In this document: positions 32,680 through 34,755 of the stretch, one piece after another
How the letters are laid out: each line of letters starts with the position of its first letter
Position numbering within the stretch: position 1 is the first letter of the stretch
Source of the DNA: Betaproteobacteria bacterium
Lineage (GTDB): Bacteria > Pseudomonadota > Gammaproteobacteria > Burkholderiales > Burkholderiaceae_D
Length of the DNA stretch: 34,755 nucleotides
Direction of reading: 5' to 3'
Assembly: GCA_016868055.1 (NCBI GenBank)
Contig: VGHX01000020.1
Location: 1-34,755, forward strand
Program-made: the position numbers and the translations under genes
Notes under the pieces: model-generated
The model's input: only the letters and a program-made list of their open reading frames with translations
Told to the model about the DNA's origin: nothing
The model's database searches: none

Positions 32680-34755
32680 ATGGCAGCGCAAATCGACACT
32701 ATCCTGGCGCAAGCCGCCAACGATCCCGATGTAATGGAAACCCGCGAGTGGCTGGATGCACTCGAGTCCGTCATCGAACATGAGGGCGCTGAACGGGCGC
32801 ACTACCTCCTTGAGCGCATGGTGGATTTGGCCCGTCGTCGCGGCGCGCATATTCCGTTTTCCAGTAATACCGCCTACGTCAACACAATACCGGCGCATCT
32901 CGGGGAGCACTGCCCGGGTAATCTCGAGTATGAAGAGCGCCTGCGTTCATGGATGCGCTGGAATGCGATGGCGATGGTCGTCAGAGCCAACCGTACCGAT
33001 GGTGATTTAGGCGGTCACATTTCCAGTTTCGCTTCGCTGGCGAACATGCTTGGAATTGGTTTCAACCATTTCTGGCATGCGCCCTCCGAAAACCACGGTG
33101 GCGATCTGCTCTATATACAAGGCCACTCCGCGCCCGGTATTTACGCGCGCGCTTTTCTGGAGGGGCGTATCACTGAAGAGCAGATGCTGAATTTCCGGCG
33201 TGAGGTGGATGGCAAGGGCCTGTCGTCCTACCCACACCCGAAACTGATGCCTGATTTCTGGCAATTCCCAACGGTGTCGATGGGGCTGGGGCCGATCATG
33301 GCAATCTATCAGGCGCGCTTTCTCAAGTATCTGCATGCGCGCCAGATTGCCGACACAGCCAATCGCAAAGTATGGGCGTTCTGCGGTGATGGCGAGATGG
33401 ATGAGCCGGAGTCGATGGGCGCGATTGGTATGGCGGGCCGCGAGATGCTCGACAACCTGGTGTTTGTCATCAACTGTAATTTGCAACGGCTCGATGGTCC
33501 GGTGCGCGGCAACGGAAAAATTATTCAAGAACTGGAGGCCGATTTCCGTGGCGCTGGCTGGAATGTCATCAAGGTGATCTGGGGCTCGAACTGGGATGAC
33601 CTGCTGGCGCGCGATAAAGACGGCGTGCTGCAACGGATCATGATGGAAACCGTTGACGGCGAATACCAAAATTACAAAGCCAAAGATGGCGCCTACGTGC
33701 GCAAGCATTTCTTCGGTAAAGACCCGCGTGGTCTGGAGTTGGTTGCCAACTTGTCGGATGACGATATCTGGCGCTTGCTGCGCGGTGGTCACGACCCACA
33801 CAAGATTTACGCTGCGTACAAAGCCGCGCAAGAGCACAAAGGTTCGCCCACCGTGCTGCTGGTAAAAACGGTGAAGGGCTACGGTATGGGCAAGTCGGGT
33901 GAGGCGCGAAATACAGCGCACCAGACCAAGAAGCTCGACGATGAAGCCATCCGCGAAATGCGTGACCGCTTTGGTATACCGATTCCTGATGACCAGCTGC
34001 ACGAGGTGCCGTTGTTCAAACCATCCGACGACGCGCCAGAGATCAAATACCTGCATGAGCGTCGCAAGCAATTAGGGGGTTACCTACCGCAGCGCCGGCG
34101 CAAGGCCGACGAAGTGTTGCCGATACCGGAGCTCTCCGCGTTTCAGGCGGTGCTTGATCCAACGGCCGAAGGCCGCGAAATCTCTACTACCCAAGCCTAT
34201 GTGCGTGTCCTGACAGCGCTACTACGCGACAAGACACTTGCGCCCCGCGTGGTGCCGATTCTGGTCGATGAGGCACGCACCTTTGGTATGGAGGGTTTCT
34301 TCCGACAGATCGGTATCTTCAGTCAGCAAGGTCAGCTGTATGAACCGGTTGATAAGGATCAGGTCAGCTACTACCGCGAAGACAAGGCCGGTCAGATTCT
34401 GCAAGAAGGTATCAATGAAGCGGGTGCCATGAGTTCCTGGATTGCCGCGGCGACCTCATACTCCACCAATAACCGAGTGATGATTCCGTTTTATATCTTC
34501 TACTCGATGTTTGGATTGCAGCGCGTTGGCGATCTGGCGTGGGCTGCGGGCGATATGCGCGCGCGTGGCTTCCTGCTTGGTGGCACTTCTGGTCGTACCA
34601 CACTCAACGGTGAAGGTTTACAGCACGAGGACGGCCACAGCCATATTCTCGCCTCCACTATTCCCAATTGCTTGCCGTATGACCCGACGTTCGCGCATGA
34701 AGTGGCGGTCATTATGCATGATGGCTTGAAGCGTATGGTTGAGAAGCAAGAGGAT
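32680..34755 (+). CDS. aceE: Pyruvate dehydrogenase E1 component (3' end outside the window)
   Basis: This is the first 692 codons of the homodimeric-type E1, which decarboxylates pyruvate with thiamine diphosphate and acetylates the E2 lipoyl groups. The start fits the family: ETREWLDALESVIEHEGAERAHYLLERMVD, then PFSSNTAYVNTIP and GDLGGHISSFASLANMLGIGFNHFW. The thiamine-diphosphate motif runs from GDGEMDEPES (G236-D237-G238) to NCNLQRLDGPV (N265, N267). GGLGPIM-like and EGLQHEDGHSH segments follow. ATG 32680 has GGAGA 5 nt upstream; an in-frame ATG at 32647 is less well placed. About 195 residues should lie beyond the edge, with aceF and lpd expected next. A 354-residue opposite-strand ORF within it is a shadow. 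Confidence 0.97.
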   Translation, partial: MAAQIDTILAQAANDPDVMETREWLDALESVIEHEGAERAHYLLERMVDLARRRGAHIPFSSNTAYVNTIPAHLGEHCPGNLEYEERLRSWMRWNAMAMVVRANRTDGDLGGHISSFASLANMLGIGFNHFWHAPSENHGGDLLYIQGHSAPGIYARAFLEGRITEEQMLNFRREVDGKGLSSYPHPKLMPDFWQFPTVSMGLGPIMAIYQARFLKYLHARQIADTANRKVWAFCGDGEMDEPESMGAIGMAGREMLDNLVFVINCNLQRLDGPVRGNGKIIQELEADFRGAGWNVIKVIWGSNWDDLLARDKDGVLQRIMMETVDGEYQNYKAKDGAYVRKHFFGKDPRGLELVANLSDDDIWRLLRGGHDPHKIYAAYKAAQEHKGSPTVLLVKTVKGYGMGKSGEARNTAHQTKKLDDEAIREMRDRFGIPIPDDQLHEVPLFKPSDDAPEIKYLHERRKQLGGYLPQRRRKADEVLPIPELSAFQAVLDPTAEGREISTTQAYVRVLTALLRDKTLAPRVVPILVDEARTFGMEGFFRQIGIFSQQGQLYEPVDKDQVSYYREDKAGQILQEGINEAGAMSSWIAAATSYSTNNRVMIPFYIFYSMFGLQRVGDLAWAAGDMRARGFLLGGTSGRTTLNGEGLQHEDGHSHILASTIPNCLPYDPTFAHEVAVIMHDGLKRMVEKQED

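Noticed and set aside
33007-34071. 354-codon minus-strand ORF inside aceE
   Set aside because: It lies wholly within the well-supported aceE frame on the other strand, shows no recognisable family motif, and is a shadow of codon bias.

Overview
The window looks like an ordinary chromosomal segment of a betaproteobacterium, probably Burkholderiales or a near relative. The signs are a trxA-rho-rpmE2 block, a zapB-like/zapA/6S RNA cluster, a type-B L31, an AddAB-like pair with a C-terminal [4Fe-4S] cysteine cluster, a homodimeric-type aceE, and a holC neighbour with an 'IPVLTDVI' N-terminus of the kind seen in Burkholderia-type proteins. No rRNA, tRNA, CRISPR array, prophage or insertion sequence was seen. 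Most of the DNA is housekeeping or general metabolism, with two accessory-looking islets.

Layout. 1-350: the 3' end of a serine hydrolase and a nested inverted repeat. 350-1987: an acyl-CoA synthetase. 2080-3258: an accessory, A-rich gene with TraB/TIKI/EreA/ChaN-like motifs whose best start is followed by an in-frame stop. 3393-4697 (-): an ACS-family MFS transporter. 4813-5898: serC. 5973-6807: an unknown gene whose best start codon is followed at once by TAG, then a 37-residue ORF. 6808-9896 (-): a GT-C membrane glycosyltransferase and a MATE exporter, translationally coupled. 9954-12102 (-): rpmE2, rho and trxA. 12403-18440: an AddB-like/AddA-like double-strand-break repair pair with overlapping ends. 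18520-19342: zapB-like and zapA, then 6S RNA with its own promoter. 19380-19838: an EVE-domain protein. 19940-20807: a HigB/HigA toxin-antitoxin module, the second accessory islet. 20963-23362 (-): lgt and matB. 23548-25221: ilvD. 25426-25780: a class I cytochrome c and a strong terminator. 25814-25883: a degenerate 14-bp tandem repeat. 25934-28528 (-): a periplasmic amino-acid-binding protein and dadA. 28641-32380 (-): folD, prlC, holC and a small conserved protein, the last three joined by stop/start overlaps. 32557-34755: promoter and first 692 codons of aceE, which runs off the end.

Functional links. addB-addA should form one helicase-nuclease. ZapB-like/ZapA act on FtsZ. MatB supplies malonyl-CoA. 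SerC and IlvD serve amino-acid synthesis, while the LivK-like protein and DadA suggest uptake and oxidation of amino acids. The most interesting material is regulatory or non-canonical: two apparently leaderless genes (zapB-like and higB), a perfect 15-bp palindrome inside the higBA promoter, a lysine-rich tail on HigA, repeats in the rpmE2 leader, and two genes whose best ribosome-binding site and ATG are followed by an early stop. I saw no convincing wholly new multigene system. The TraB/EreA-like gene is the best candidate for an uncharacterised function.
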